Shown in pieces: positions 9,626 through 18,525 of a stretch of DNA of 64,000 bases. Position numbers and translations under genes: made by a program. Under the pieces are notes generated by a model. The model did no database searches. It saw nothing but the letters and a program-made list of their open reading frames with translations, and had not been told where the DNA came from. Source of the DNA: Burkholderiaceae bacterium (lineage in GTDB: Bacteria; Pseudomonadota; Gammaproteobacteria; Burkholderiales; Burkholderiaceae_D); contig JAOAUN010000018.1 of assembly GCA_030157545.1 (NCBI GenBank), forward strand, positions 1 to 64,000. Reading direction: 5' to 3'. Position 1 is the stretch's first letter. The number at the start of each line of letters is the position of its first letter.

Positions 9626-10115
9626 TCCTGCAAGCTTAATGGGGCAGCTCGACGAAAGCTTGGGGCGACTCAAAGAAAAGATAGCGCTACAGGTAGACAA
9701 GCTAGAGATAAGCAAGCTCTCGGCCGAGCTCGATAGCCTCACTAACATTGATCTGGAAGCGCTTTATCAGCAAGCCCATGATTTTTTTCAGGAAGAAAAA
9801 TATCAAGAAGCCTTACCCTTGGCGCTGCAAATTTCTGCGTTAAAGCCTGTTGAATGGCGCTACCATTTTATTACAGGCATGTGCTTTCAGTTCCTTGGCG
9901 ATTGTGAGGCTGCAGCTAGCTTTTATGGTTTTACGCTGATGTTGGATTCGGCTTGTACACCCGCCGCATACCGGCTGGCTGAGTGCTTGTCGGCTATGGG
10001 AGATGAAGCGAAAGCAAAGCAGCTGTATGAGGCCGTTATTGCCATGGGGCGCAACGTACCTGAGCAGCTTCCATTACAAGACCTCGCACAAAAGCATCTC
10101 GCTGCCATGCATTAA
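9618..10115 (+). CDS. SycD/LcrH-type TPR chaperone-like protein
   Basis: A 165-residue helical protein with tetratricopeptide-like repeats over about 45-145: ALYQQAHDFFQEEKYQEALP, then a unit with WRYHFITGMCFQFLGDCEAA, then AAYRLAECLSAMGDEAKAKQ. This three-repeat layout, with the F/Y-x-x-G-x-C/A-x-Q-x-L-G central unit and the P-x-A-x-x-x-A-E-C-L third unit, resembles class II type III secretion chaperones (SycD/LcrH/CesD) that hold translocator proteins. No type III apparatus genes are in the window. The start at 9618 is chosen for its 8-bp overlap with the preceding stop. A general TPR protein is the alternative. Confidence 0.65.
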   Translation: MADPASLMGQLDESLGRLKEKIALQVDKLEISKLSAELDSLTNIDLEALYQQAHDFFQEEKYQEALPLALQISALKPVEWRYHFITGMCFQFLGDCEAAASFYGFTLMLDSACTPAAYRLAECLSAMGDEAKAKQLYEAVIAMGRNVPEQLPLQDLAQKHLAAMH

Positions 10116-10133
10116 TCTGATTTTATTTTTTGC

Positions 10134-11921
10134 TCAATGAAGCGAAAACTGCAGCGCTGCCAGACTTGCGTATAAACCGCCGACGGCGACCAGCGAAGCA
10201 TGCGTGCCCGTCTCGACAATACGTCCATGCTCAAGCACGATAATGCGCGTGGCTTTCTGTACGGTCGCAAGCCGGTGCGCAATCACCAGCGTGGTACGTC
10301 CCACCATCGCCGCTTCCAGCGCACCTTGTACCAGTCGTTCAGACTCTGCATCGAGCGCGCTGGTGGCTTCGTCCAGCAACAACAGCGGCGGATTTTTCAG
10401 AAGCGCACGCGCAATGGCAATTCGCTGACGCTGACCGCCGGACAGGCGCACGCCGCGCTCGCCGAGAAAGGATTGATAGCCTTCCGGCAGCCGCACGATG
10501 AATTCATGCGCTGCCGCCAGCGTCGCTGCTGCAATCACCTCTTCATCCGTCGCATCGGGCCGCCCGTAGCGAATATTTTCCATCGCATTGGCAGAAAACA
10601 CGACCGTGTCCTGCGGCACGATGCCTATGGTATTACGCAAATCATGCAGGGCCAGTTGACGTATATCGATGCCATCGAGCGTGATAGCGCCTTGTTGCGG
10701 ATCATAAAAGCGCAGCAGCAATTGAAACAGTGTGGTCTTGCCGGCGCCAGAAGGACCGACAATGGCAACCGTTTCGCCCGCAGCAATTTTCAACGAAAAA
10801 TCAGACAGCGACGGCGTATCCGGACGCGATGGGTAATAAAAATTCACGCTACTGAGTTCCACAGTTGCGCCATTCGCTGCGCGTGCCGGTAATGCTCGTG
10901 ACATCGCAGGTGATTGAATGCTGGAATGCTCGGCCAACAGTTCAAGCAAGCGCTCGCTGGCGCCTGCTGCGCGCTGCGCGTCACCCAAAACCTCTGACAA
11001 TGCGCCGACAGCGCCCGACACAATCGCTGCATACAATATGAATTGACCAAGTTCACCAGCGCTCATCAATCCATTGATGACGGCATGCGCACCCAGCCAC
11101 AGCACAAACACAATCGCGCCGAACACCAGCAAAATTGCGGTGACGGTCAGCAGCGAACGGGCGCGGATGCGGTCAATTGCAGAACGAAAGGCCTGCTCGA
11201 CTGCATTACCAAAGCGTCGGGATTCAATCGTTTCATGCGTGAAGGCCTGCACGATCGTGACCGCATTCAAAATTTCACCGGCGAGGCCGGATGCGTCGGC
11301 AATACGATCTTGCGATGCACGAGACAGCTTACGCACGCGCCGACCTATGACCACAATCGGCAGCACTACAGCCAGCAGCATGACAATGATGATGGAAGAC
11401 AGTTTTATGCTGGTGATGAACATCATCAGCAGGCCGCCAATCAATAGCAGCATATTTCGCAATGCCATTGAAATGCTGGTGCCGACTACCGTCTGGATCA
11501 GCGTGGTATCAGTCGTCAGGCGTGACAGAATTTCACCGCTTTGCGTGGTCTCGAAAAATTGCGGGCTCTGTTGCACGACGTGCGCATAGACGGCGCTACG
11601 CAAATCAGCCGTGACGCGCTCGCCTAGCCACGACACCATGTAAAAGCGTGCAGCAGTAGCCACGGCCAGTATGCAGGCCACCGCAAACAGGCCAAGGAAA
11701 TAGATATTCACGCTGGCAGCGTGTTCGCTGCCGGCAGTGGTAAAGCCCAGATCGATCAATTGCCTGAAACCATACGGAATGGCCAGCGTGGCACAGGCCG
11801 CCACCACCAGTGCAATAGCGGCATAAATAAATTGCCGGCGGTACGGCGCCAGAAATGGAATCAGTCCTGCCAGTGTCTTGAGCCCGCTTTTAGGAGCGGG
11901 TCTATCGGTTTTTATATTCAT
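10134..11921 (-). CDS. MsbA-like ABC exporter (fused membrane and ATPase domains)
   Basis: A 595-residue half-transporter, expected to work as an inner-membrane homodimer exporting a lipid or hydrophobic compound. Six membrane helices span about 20-320; the nucleotide-binding domain (about 350-590) has Walker A GPSGAGKTT, signature LSGGQRQRIAIARAL, Walker B LLLLDEATSAL and the switch IAHRLATV. Its ATG overlaps the stop of the AttH-like gene in an ATGA, so it is the last cistron of the four-gene minus-strand operon. Substrate unknown; lipid A flippase (MsbA) or multidrug export are the family options. Confidence 0.9.
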   Translation of the reverse strand: MNIKTDRPAPKSGLKTLAGLIPFLAPYRRQFIYAAIALVVAACATLAIPYGFRQLIDLGFTTAGSEHAASVNIYFLGLFAVACILAVATAARFYMVSWLGERVTADLRSAVYAHVVQQSPQFFETTQSGEILSRLTTDTTLIQTVVGTSISMALRNMLLLIGGLLMMFITSIKLSSIIIVMLLAVVLPIVVIGRRVRKLSRASQDRIADASGLAGEILNAVTIVQAFTHETIESRRFGNAVEQAFRSAIDRIRARSLLTVTAILLVFGAIVFVLWLGAHAVINGLMSAGELGQFILYAAIVSGAVGALSEVLGDAQRAAGASERLLELLAEHSSIQSPAMSRALPARAANGATVELSSVNFYYPSRPDTPSLSDFSLKIAAGETVAIVGPSGAGKTTLFQLLLRFYDPQQGAITLDGIDIRQLALHDLRNTIGIVPQDTVVFSANAMENIRYGRPDATDEEVIAAATLAAAHEFIVRLPEGYQSFLGERGVRLSGGQRQRIAIARALLKNPPLLLLDEATSALDAESERLVQGALEAAMVGRTTLVIAHRLATVQKATRIIVLEHGRIVETGTHASLVAVGGLYASLAALQFSLH

Positions 11922-13087
11922 AACTTAAGTGGTTTCAAATAACCTGTGAGTTCGAGATAAGCGCGCCCGGCGGGTTGGCCGTCACGCGAGAGCCTGACGG
12001 CGCCTTCCCAGTAAACCGCGCCGGTGGACTGACGCGAATCGAGTTCCTGATCGTCTTGCAGTGGCGTCAGCAGCCAGCGCGTATGGCCGGTTTCAATCTG
12101 CATTGCGACAGGATAGCTGGCGCCAGTGCGCGGCGAGCGCCATTGCCGTTGCGGCGTAAAGCGCAGTGCATCGCCCGTATAGTGCGTTAGTTTGCCATTG
12201 GCTGCGCGCAGTGTTGCATGCTTCCACAGTATGCTGCCATTTTTCGCACGTATCTGGAATGCCATCAGCGCAGAGCCATCATCCAGATTCGCGCCGACCC
12301 AATCCCAGCCGGTGGCCGCCGGGTCCAGCACCGAGCTCGACCATTCATGGTCGAGCCATGCATGGCCTTTTACTGCGAGCGCTTTGCCGTTGCGCGTAAC
12401 TTGTCCGCTGACTTGAAGTTGCGGCTCGCTATAGTAATAGCTGGCCTGTCGGGGGTCGGGCCCTTTGCGTGAATAGCCCTGTTCGCCTTGCAGCAGCAGC
12501 GGCTGCGTCGGCTTCATGTTGAGATTCAAAACAAACTCACGTGCCGGCAAATGTACCTGATAACTGCCATCAGCCAGGCGCTGCATTTGCCATTGATGCA
12601 GGCTCACATTGGTGTTGCCTTCTTGTGCTTGTGCCAGTCCCAGACCGGTGCGCGCAATTTTCTGGTCGTGCTGCAGCTTGCCGGTAGCAGGGTCGGATAA
12701 AGCGGCATGCGCGACGATTAACTGCGCTGGTGCAAAGCGGCTTGGGTTGGCACGATCGTGATCAGTAGCCGAGCGAAAGAACGTCACTTGAAAGCCGAGT
12801 GGCTTGCCATCGGGTGTTTGCAGCCAGCCGGTGGCGTACCACCACTCAGTGCGAAAGTCAGGGTGCGCGCCGTAGTCGCGCGGGAAGGCGAGCGGGTGAT
12901 TTGGTGAAACGGTATTGAATTCGGGTGGTGCTGCGAAGGCTGATTGTGTCAGTAGAAAGATCAATAAAAAACAAAGACGCTGGGCTCCAGCGTACGCTGG
13001 AGCGACGGTAATTTTAAGGATGAAGCTAATAAAACCGTCTTCCCGGCGAAGGCTGGGACCCAGTGTCTTCCGTAACTTGCCAAACAT
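11918..13087 (-). CDS. AttH/CrtC-like lipocalin-domain secreted protein
   Basis: A 389-residue protein of the family linking carotenoid 1,2-hydratase and AttH, found with FtsX/LolD-type ABC transporters. The mature part begins APPEFNTVSPNHPLAFPRDY and carries DFRTEWWYATGWL and GHAWLDHEWSSS, the conserved Trp/His-rich core. The signal sequence (CFLLIFLLTQSAFA) lies unusually far in, after about 38 residues. The ATG at 13087-13085 is supported by GGGAGG 8 nt upstream. The intervening residues are encoded by a paired palindromic repeat (12971-13074). Without it the protein would start MFGK plus the hydrophobic stretch, an ordinary signal peptide. A TTG start after the repeat is the alternative but has no ribosome site. 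Confidence 0.82.
   Translation of the reverse strand: MFGKLRKTLGPSLRREDGFISFILKITVAPAYAGAQRLCFLLIFLLTQSAFAAPPEFNTVSPNHPLAFPRDYGAHPDFRTEWWYATGWLQTPDGKPLGFQVTFFRSATDHDRANPSRFAPAQLIVAHAALSDPATGKLQHDQKIARTGLGLAQAQEGNTNVSLHQWQMQRLADGSYQVHLPAREFVLNLNMKPTQPLLLQGEQGYSRKGPDPRQASYYYSEPQLQVSGQVTRNGKALAVKGHAWLDHEWSSSVLDPAATGWDWVGANLDDGSALMAFQIRAKNGSILWKHATLRAANGKLTHYTGDALRFTPQRQWRSPRTGASYPVAMQIETGHTRWLLTPLQDDQELDSRQSTGAVYWEGAVRLSRDGQPAGRAYLELTGYLKPLKL
12971..13074. repeat. Paired palindromic repeat inside the AttH-like coding sequence
   Basis: The left half reads AAAGACGCTGGGCTCCAGCG with its inverted arm CGCTGGAGC and then GACGGTA; the right half begins ACCGTC and ends CCCAGTGTCTTCCGT. This matches the layout of the copies at 24931, 33357, 50360 and 56563. 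Here the whole element lies in the first 40 codons of the gene read on the minus strand and stays open in that frame. Confidence 0.8.
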
Positions 13088-13088
13088 A

Positions 13089-15599
13089 TTACCAATCCTC
13101 CCTTACCGCGCGCACCGCGCTACCGGCCACCGCCAGCCTGCCGGAGACCAAGGCAGTCAATGAAGCCGAGACCAGCAGCACCGTCGCGACAGCCGCCAGC
13201 AAGCCCCACGGCATATGCAATTGCATCGTCCAGTGAAACGACTGCGGGTTCACAATAAAAACCAGTATCAAGCTGATGCACCAGCCGAGCACAAAGCCAA
13301 CTGCAATCGCCATGGCTGCCAGCAGCGCGCCTTCGCCTGCCAGCAGTATCAGGATCTGTCTGCGCGTCACGCCCACATGCCGCAACATGCCAAACTCGCG
13401 CGCACGCGCCAGCGTCTGCGCGGAAAAGGTCGCTGCAATCCCGAACAGACCGATAATGATCGCGACCCCTTCAAGCAAGTAAGTGACAGCGAAGCTGCGG
13501 TCAAAAATTTTCAAGCTGTGCGCGCGAATTTCGCCCGGTTCGGCAAACTCCAGTGCCTGCGCAAAAGGCAGTGCCTGCAGCTGCTGGCGGATTGAATCGT
13601 TGTCGTTGTCACTACCGCGCGCACGCCACAGCGCCATATCATTGGCGGCCAGGTCGCCTGTTAGCGACTGGTAATCCGAGAGCCTGATCTGAACCGAACC
13701 CGACTGCCGCGCATAATCGCGCCAGACGCCGGCAACAGTAAACGCATGCAGCTTGCCCGCCAGCGGTAGCTTCACTTGCTGGCGAAGCTGCCAGCCATAC
13801 AAGTCCACCATCGCTTCCGATACCCATACGGGACGCGCGAGGCCGGCCACGGATTCACCCACCAACGGCAGCACGCGTTCGGCCGGTTCGCTATTCATCG
13901 AGCGCGCAATCAGTATCACCGACGGGCGTGCAGGATCGAGCTGCACAGGCAGGAAGCGGGTTTTTTCGGTGCGCGCCACGCCAGTCAAACTGGCAATGCG
14001 CGCTTGCTCGTCTGGCTTCAGCACACTGTTTTCGCCGCCATTGGCCATGCGCACATACAAGTCAGCCGACAGCAAGTGCTGCAGCCAGTCGTCCACTGAC
14101 ACACGAAAGCTGGCTACCATGATTGCCATTGCGACCATGAGTGCAAAGCTCGCCAGCACGCCGGACAGCGCAATCGATGCCTGATTCGGCGCATTCGCCA
14201 GTCGTGCCAGCGTCAGGCCCGTGACCACACCGCGCCAGCGACGCCCCAATACGGAAAACACCTTGCCAGCTACGCGCGGCATTAATGCAATGCAGCCGAC
14301 CAGCAGCAGGACGATGGCCAGATAGCCAAACAGCGGCAATTCTGCCAGCGGTGGCATTTGCGTCAGCAGCGCGCCCAGCAAAATCGCGCCCAGTGCCGGC
14401 CAGGGCGTGGTGAGTGGCGACAACGCCAGATCTTCACTGCCTGTTTTCAATGCGGGCGCTACTTGTGCGTGCGCGGCTTCGAGTGCCGGCGACAGGCTGC
14501 CCAGCACTGCTACCCCACTACCACCAGCAAAGAACGCAAGCGCAGCCAGCGGGGAAAACGACAGCGTAGGCTGTATGCCGGGAAAATAGCCGCCGCCCAG
14601 GTCACCGCCAAATGCCGACAATGCAGCACTCGCCAGCAAGATGCCCAGCGCTAGCCCTGCGAGCGAACCTGCTATGCCTAATAGCGTGCCTTCGATCAGC
14701 ACTTGCCATAGCAACTGGCGGCGCGTAACGCCCAGCACGCGCAGCAGCGCAAATTGTGGCCGCCGTCTCAGCACGGAAAGTGCCTGCGTAGAAAACACCA
14801 GAAAGGCACCAGTGAAGAGTGCCACCATGGCGAGCACATTCAGATTTACGCGGTACGCGCGCGACATATTCGCTGTGCGCTGTTCCTGATCGGCCACTTC
14901 GGTAACGAGCATGCCGCTGCCGAGCAGCTGCGCCAGCTCTTGTCTGAACGCGCTGCGGTTGACGCCGTCGACCAGTTTGATTTCGATGCGTGACAGCAGT
15001 CCGAGCTTGCCGAAGTGCCACTGCGCACTGGCGATATCCATCACTGCCAGTCGCTGGCCTGCACGCGCGCGCAACAGGCTGCCGGCAACCCGCAAGTTGA
15101 CTACCTGCGTGCCGCTAAGCAGATGCAGCGTGTCGCCACTTTTGAGTTGTAGCCATTGCATTGCTGCTGGCGACAGAAAAACGCTGTCTGCCATCAAGCT
15201 ATCGAAGGGCCGTTTCTCGTCTGGCAATCCGAGCAAGTCCGGCGAAATGGACGCCGCTTGCAAACTATCCAAGCCGATTATTTTCAGGTTGCTGCGCAGA
15301 CCTGCTACCGGTACATCCAGTTCCAGCACCGGACTGGCAACGGCAACCTGCGGCAGCAGCGCCAGTTGCGGATAACGTGCTTCATCGGAGTAGGAAGTTT
15401 GCGAGCGTACTTGCAAATCAGCGCTGCCAGACAAGCTGCGAGCGGCAGCAGAAAATTCATTGAATGCCGCAGCGTTAATCAGATGAATGCCGTAGCCGAG
15501 TGCGACACCCAAAGCGATGGCAGCCAGTGCAACCATGGCGCGTACCGGATGGGCTCGCCATTCGCCTTGCAGCAGCCAGCGCAGCAGACTTGCTTTCAT
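13089..15599 (-). CDS. FtsX-like ABC transporter permease
   Basis: An 836-residue inner-membrane permease with the duplicated FtsX/MacB arrangement: an N-terminal helix (about 20-45), a periplasmic domain, a three-helix block (about 250-400), further central helices (about 400-440 and 480-510), a second periplasmic domain, and a last three-helix block (about 700-825). Such permeases pair with LolD-like ATPases to move lipoproteins or envelope material rather than small solutes. Its ATG overlaps the upstream ATPase stop (ATGA), and its stop lies 1 bp before the AttH-like start, so the three are one translational unit as in the AttEFGH-type set. Confidence 0.88.
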   Translation of the reverse strand: MKASLLRWLLQGEWRAHPVRAMVALAAIALGVALGYGIHLINAAAFNEFSAAARSLSGSADLQVRSQTSYSDEARYPQLALLPQVAVASPVLELDVPVAGLRSNLKIIGLDSLQAASISPDLLGLPDEKRPFDSLMADSVFLSPAAMQWLQLKSGDTLHLLSGTQVVNLRVAGSLLRARAGQRLAVMDIASAQWHFGKLGLLSRIEIKLVDGVNRSAFRQELAQLLGSGMLVTEVADQEQRTANMSRAYRVNLNVLAMVALFTGAFLVFSTQALSVLRRRPQFALLRVLGVTRRQLLWQVLIEGTLLGIAGSLAGLALGILLASAALSAFGGDLGGGYFPGIQPTLSFSPLAALAFFAGGSGVAVLGSLSPALEAAHAQVAPALKTGSEDLALSPLTTPWPALGAILLGALLTQMPPLAELPLFGYLAIVLLLVGCIALMPRVAGKVFSVLGRRWRGVVTGLTLARLANAPNQASIALSGVLASFALMVAMAIMVASFRVSVDDWLQHLLSADLYVRMANGGENSVLKPDEQARIASLTGVARTEKTRFLPVQLDPARPSVILIARSMNSEPAERVLPLVGESVAGLARPVWVSEAMVDLYGWQLRQQVKLPLAGKLHAFTVAGVWRDYARQSGSVQIRLSDYQSLTGDLAANDMALWRARGSDNDNDSIRQQLQALPFAQALEFAEPGEIRAHSLKIFDRSFAVTYLLEGVAIIIGLFGIAATFSAQTLARAREFGMLRHVGVTRRQILILLAGEGALLAAMAIAVGFVLGWCISLILVFIVNPQSFHWTMQLHMPWGLLAAVATVLLVSASLTALVSGRLAVAGSAVRAVREDW

Positions 15600-16273
15600 G
15601 CTGCTTGCAGACCAGTGCGCGACAACAGCAGGGTGCGGTCGGCGGTGGCCGCTGCAGCAGCAGAGTGCGTGACGATAATGGCTGATGCGCCGGTTGCGCG
15701 AATTTCTTCTTTCAATAGCAGCAGTACTTCATGCGCCGTATCGGGGTCAAGATTGCCGGTAGGTTCATCAGCCAGAATCAAACGCGGCTGATGCACCAAT
15801 GCGCGCGCAATCGCGACGCGCTGCAATTCGCCACCGGATAACTGACGGGGAAAATCATCGCCGCGTCCGGTCAGGCCGACTGCGTCGAGCATCTGCTCCG
15901 CGCGCGTCATCGGCAGTTGATTCAGCACTAAAGGCAATGCGATGTTCTGGATTAAAGTCAGATGCGGCAGTAAGTGAAATGCCTGAAAAATGAATCCGAG
16001 TTTTTGCCTTCGCAGCAAGGTTGCGGCTTCATCATCGAGACTCGACATTTCGGCACCATCGATGAGCAGCGTGCCACTGTCGGGCTTGTCGAGTCCTGCA
16101 ATCAGATTCAGTAAGCTAGACTTGCCCACACCCGAATCGCCCATAATGGCAACGTACTCGCCAGCGGCGAGTTGAAAATCCAGATTTTGCAAGACCACGC
16201 GCGCGCCATAGGATTTGCACAGCGAGCGGCACTCAAGGGCAGGGGCAGGGGCGGCGGGAGCGAGTGGGCGCAT
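15596..16273 (-). CDS. LolD/MacB-type ABC transporter ATPase
   Basis: About 225 residues: Walker A GDSGVGKSS, Q-loop IFQAFHLLPHLT, signature LSGGELQRVAIARAL, Walker B LILADEPTGNLD and the switch His in IIVTHS, the pattern of LolD/MacB ATPases. It powers the FtsX-like permease encoded next. ATG at 16273 is taken as start; a TTG at 16288 would add five residues and neither has a clear ribosome site. First gene of the operon, divergent from egtD with under 80 bp between them. Confidence 0.88.
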   Translation of the reverse strand: MRPLAPAAPAPALECRSLCKSYGARVVLQNLDFQLAAGEYVAIMGDSGVGKSSLLNLIAGLDKPDSGTLLIDGAEMSSLDDEAATLLRRQKLGFIFQAFHLLPHLTLIQNIALPLVLNQLPMTRAEQMLDAVGLTGRGDDFPRQLSGGELQRVAIARALVHQPRLILADEPTGNLDPDTAHEVLLLLKEEIRATGASAIIVTHSAAAAATADRTLLLSRTGLQAA

Positions 16274-16349
16274 GGAGTTAGTTGGCAATAAAAGATGCGT
16301 CAGTGTAGCAACGGCAGCGGATTAGTGTTTTTTTGCTGATAATGATGGT

Positions 16350-17369
16350 TTGTCATATTTTTCGAAAGCCACTGGCTTCCGAAAATTCCACAAACTTCGC
16401 AGCCTTCAAAATTTAAAGACATCCAAATTGCTCAACTTCATCGATCATTCAGGCCCTCTCGCCTCTACAGCAGAGATTATTCAAGGTCTGGAGGAAAATC
16501 CGCCTGAAGTGTCGCCACGCTATCTGTACGATGACCTCGGATCGAAACTGTTCACGGCGATCACTGAATTACCCGAGTACTACCCGACCCGGACCGAGCA
16601 TGCCATTTTTGAAAAACATGGTGCCTCTATTGCAGCGTCAACCGGCGTTGGCCGCACGCTGGTAGATTTGGGCGCAGGCGACTGCGCCAAGGCCGCGCAA
16701 CTGATGCCGCAATTGATGCCGGCACATTATGTGGCCATCGATATTGCAGCCGACTATTTGCGCAAAGCAGCCGACGGCATGGCACAGCGTTTCCCTGCGA
16801 TGCAGGTGACAGCCATTGCGATGGATTTCTTTTCAGGGCTGGCGTGGCCTGCATCAGTACCGGCAAACCAGTTACTATTTTTTTATCCCGGCTCATCGAT
16901 CGGTAATTTTTCACCAACAGACGCCGAACATTTTTTACGCAAGCTTAGCCAGACCGGACAGCATTCCGGTTTGCTCATTGGGGTCGATCTCGTCAAGTCA
17001 AGGGCCGTACTTGAAGCTGCATATGACGACGCACTCGGCGTTACCGCCTGTTTCAACTTGAACCTGCTGCTCCATTTGAACCGCTTGATAGGCGCAGATT
17101 TCAATGTCCGTCATTTTCAGCATCGCGCTGTGTTCAATCGCGAGCAGAGCCGGATTGAAATGTCTTTGGTCGCACGCAGTAATCAGTTAGTGCGCTGGAA
17201 CGGTGGCGAGCGCTATTTTGCCGAAGGTGATGCATTGCTTACCGAATACAGCTACAAATATCGCCAGGAAGATTTTCTGGCGCTGCTGCAAAGGGCAGGC
17301 TTTGAGCCTGTGCAATGCTGGCAAGACGAACATAAACATTTCATGGTGTGTCATGCAAAATCAATCTGA
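16350..17369 (+). CDS. egtD: Histidine N-alpha-methyltransferase (ergothioneine)
   Basis: Up to 339 residues; SAM-dependent trimethylation of histidine to hercynine, the first step of ergothioneine synthesis. Family features: SPRYLYDDLGSKLFTAITEL, the ELPEYYPTRTE signature, a SAM loop VDLGAGDCAKA, and YPGSSIGNF. The N-terminus is uncertain: the frame begins with TTG at 16350 and no good ATG or ribosome site is visible, so a start closer to STAEIIQGLEE is possible. The last 17 bases overlap egtB, which completes the pathway step. Confidence 0.9.
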   Translation: MSYFSKATGFRKFHKLRSLQNLKTSKLLNFIDHSGPLASTAEIIQGLEENPPEVSPRYLYDDLGSKLFTAITELPEYYPTRTEHAIFEKHGASIAASTGVGRTLVDLGAGDCAKAAQLMPQLMPAHYVAIDIAADYLRKAADGMAQRFPAMQVTAIAMDFFSGLAWPASVPANQLLFFYPGSSIGNFSPTDAEHFLRKLSQTGQHSGLLIGVDLVKSRAVLEAAYDDALGVTACFNLNLLLHLNRLIGADFNVRHFQHRAVFNREQSRIEMSLVARSNQLVRWNGGERYFAEGDALLTEYSYKYRQEDFLALLQRAGFEPVQCWQDEHKHFMVCHAKSI

Positions 17370-18525
17370 GAAACTACAGCGCTACCGCCAGATTCGTGCA
17401 TCCAGTCTCGCGCTGTTGCCCTATCTGAGCGCAGAAGATTGCTGTGTGCAAGCGATGCCGGACGCGAGTCCGTTGAAATGGCATCTGGCACACACCAGCT
17501 GGTTTTTTGAGACATTTCTGCTCGCTCGTGCAGAAGATTACGTACCGTTCAATCCGGCGTTCCGGCATCTGTTCAATTCGTATTACAACGGCATAGGCGC
17601 ACAGTTTCCGCGACTGCAGCGCGGCATGTTGACGCGCCCCGGTCTGGATGAAGTGTTGTCCTATCGCGTGCATGTCGATGCGCATATGAGCGAGCTCATC
17701 GAGCAGGGCAGGGAGTCCGATAGCCTGCTTGAGCTGGGATTGCAGCATGAGCAGCAGCATCAGGAATTGATACATACCGACATCAAGGCCTTGCTGGCGC
17801 TGAATCCGCTGCAGCCTGCCGTATTGCCGCCGGCCCCTGACGAAGAGCAGCACGTACAGGAAATGCACTGGCTAACTTGCAGTGGTGGCATGGTCACAAT
17901 CGGACATGCCGAGTCGGGCTTTTGTTTTGACAATGAATTGCCGTCGCACCCCGTTTATCTGGCGCCGTATTCGATTGCTTCACAATTAGTCAGTAACGCC
18001 GACTATCTGGCCTTCATCAACGATGGCGGCTATCAGCAGTCCGGCTTGTGGCTGTCGGAGGGCTGGGACTGGATACGGCGCGAACAGATTCGCATGCCGC
18101 AGTATTGGCAAGTGGACGAAACGGGTTTGTGGCAGACCTTTACGCTGCATGGCCTGCGACCGCTACAGTTGCAGCAAGCTGTCAGCCATTTGTCTTACTT
18201 TGAAGCAGACGCGTATGCGCGCTGGGCCGGCGCGCGCTTGCCGTCAGAAGCAGAATGGGAGCATGCGGCACGCACGCAAGCTGAAGAGATGGATGATTTG
18301 TTTGGCCAATGCTGGCAATGGACGTCCAGCAGCTACACCGCGTACCCCGGCTTTGTCGAAGCTGCGGGCGCTGTTGGTGAATACAACGGCAAGTTCATGG
18401 TGAACCAGATGGTCTTGCGCGGCTCGTCAGCAGCTACGCCCGCCGCTCATGCACGCGTGAGTTACCGGAATTTTTTCCCTACCGCCGCACGCTGGCAGTT
18501 AACAGGCTTGCGACTGGCTAAATAA
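17353..18525 (+). CDS. egtB: Hercynine oxygenase (ergothioneine sulfoxide synthase)
   Basis: 390 residues. A non-heme iron enzyme that joins hercynine to cysteine or gamma-glutamylcysteine and inserts oxygen. An N-terminal DinB-like domain gives the iron ligands in WHLAHTSWFFE and HEQQHQELIHTD; the C-terminal formylglycine-sulfatase-like domain (about 170-390) has NELPSHPVYL, ARWAGARLPSEAEWEHA and WQWTSSSYTAYPGF. The start at 17353 overlaps egtD by 17 bp. The last enzyme, EgtE (a PLP C-S lyase), and EgtC are not in the window. The gene overlaps the end of convergent selD by 8 bp. Confidence 0.92.
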   Translation: MQNQSEKLQRYRQIRASSLALLPYLSAEDCCVQAMPDASPLKWHLAHTSWFFETFLLARAEDYVPFNPAFRHLFNSYYNGIGAQFPRLQRGMLTRPGLDEVLSYRVHVDAHMSELIEQGRESDSLLELGLQHEQQHQELIHTDIKALLALNPLQPAVLPPAPDEEQHVQEMHWLTCSGGMVTIGHAESGFCFDNELPSHPVYLAPYSIASQLVSNADYLAFINDGGYQQSGLWLSEGWDWIRREQIRMPQYWQVDETGLWQTFTLHGLRPLQLQQAVSHLSYFEADAYARWAGARLPSEAEWEHAARTQAEEMDDLFGQCWQWTSSSYTAYPGFVEAAGAVGEYNGKFMVNQMVLRGSSAATPAAHARVSYRNFFPTAARWQLTGLRLAK

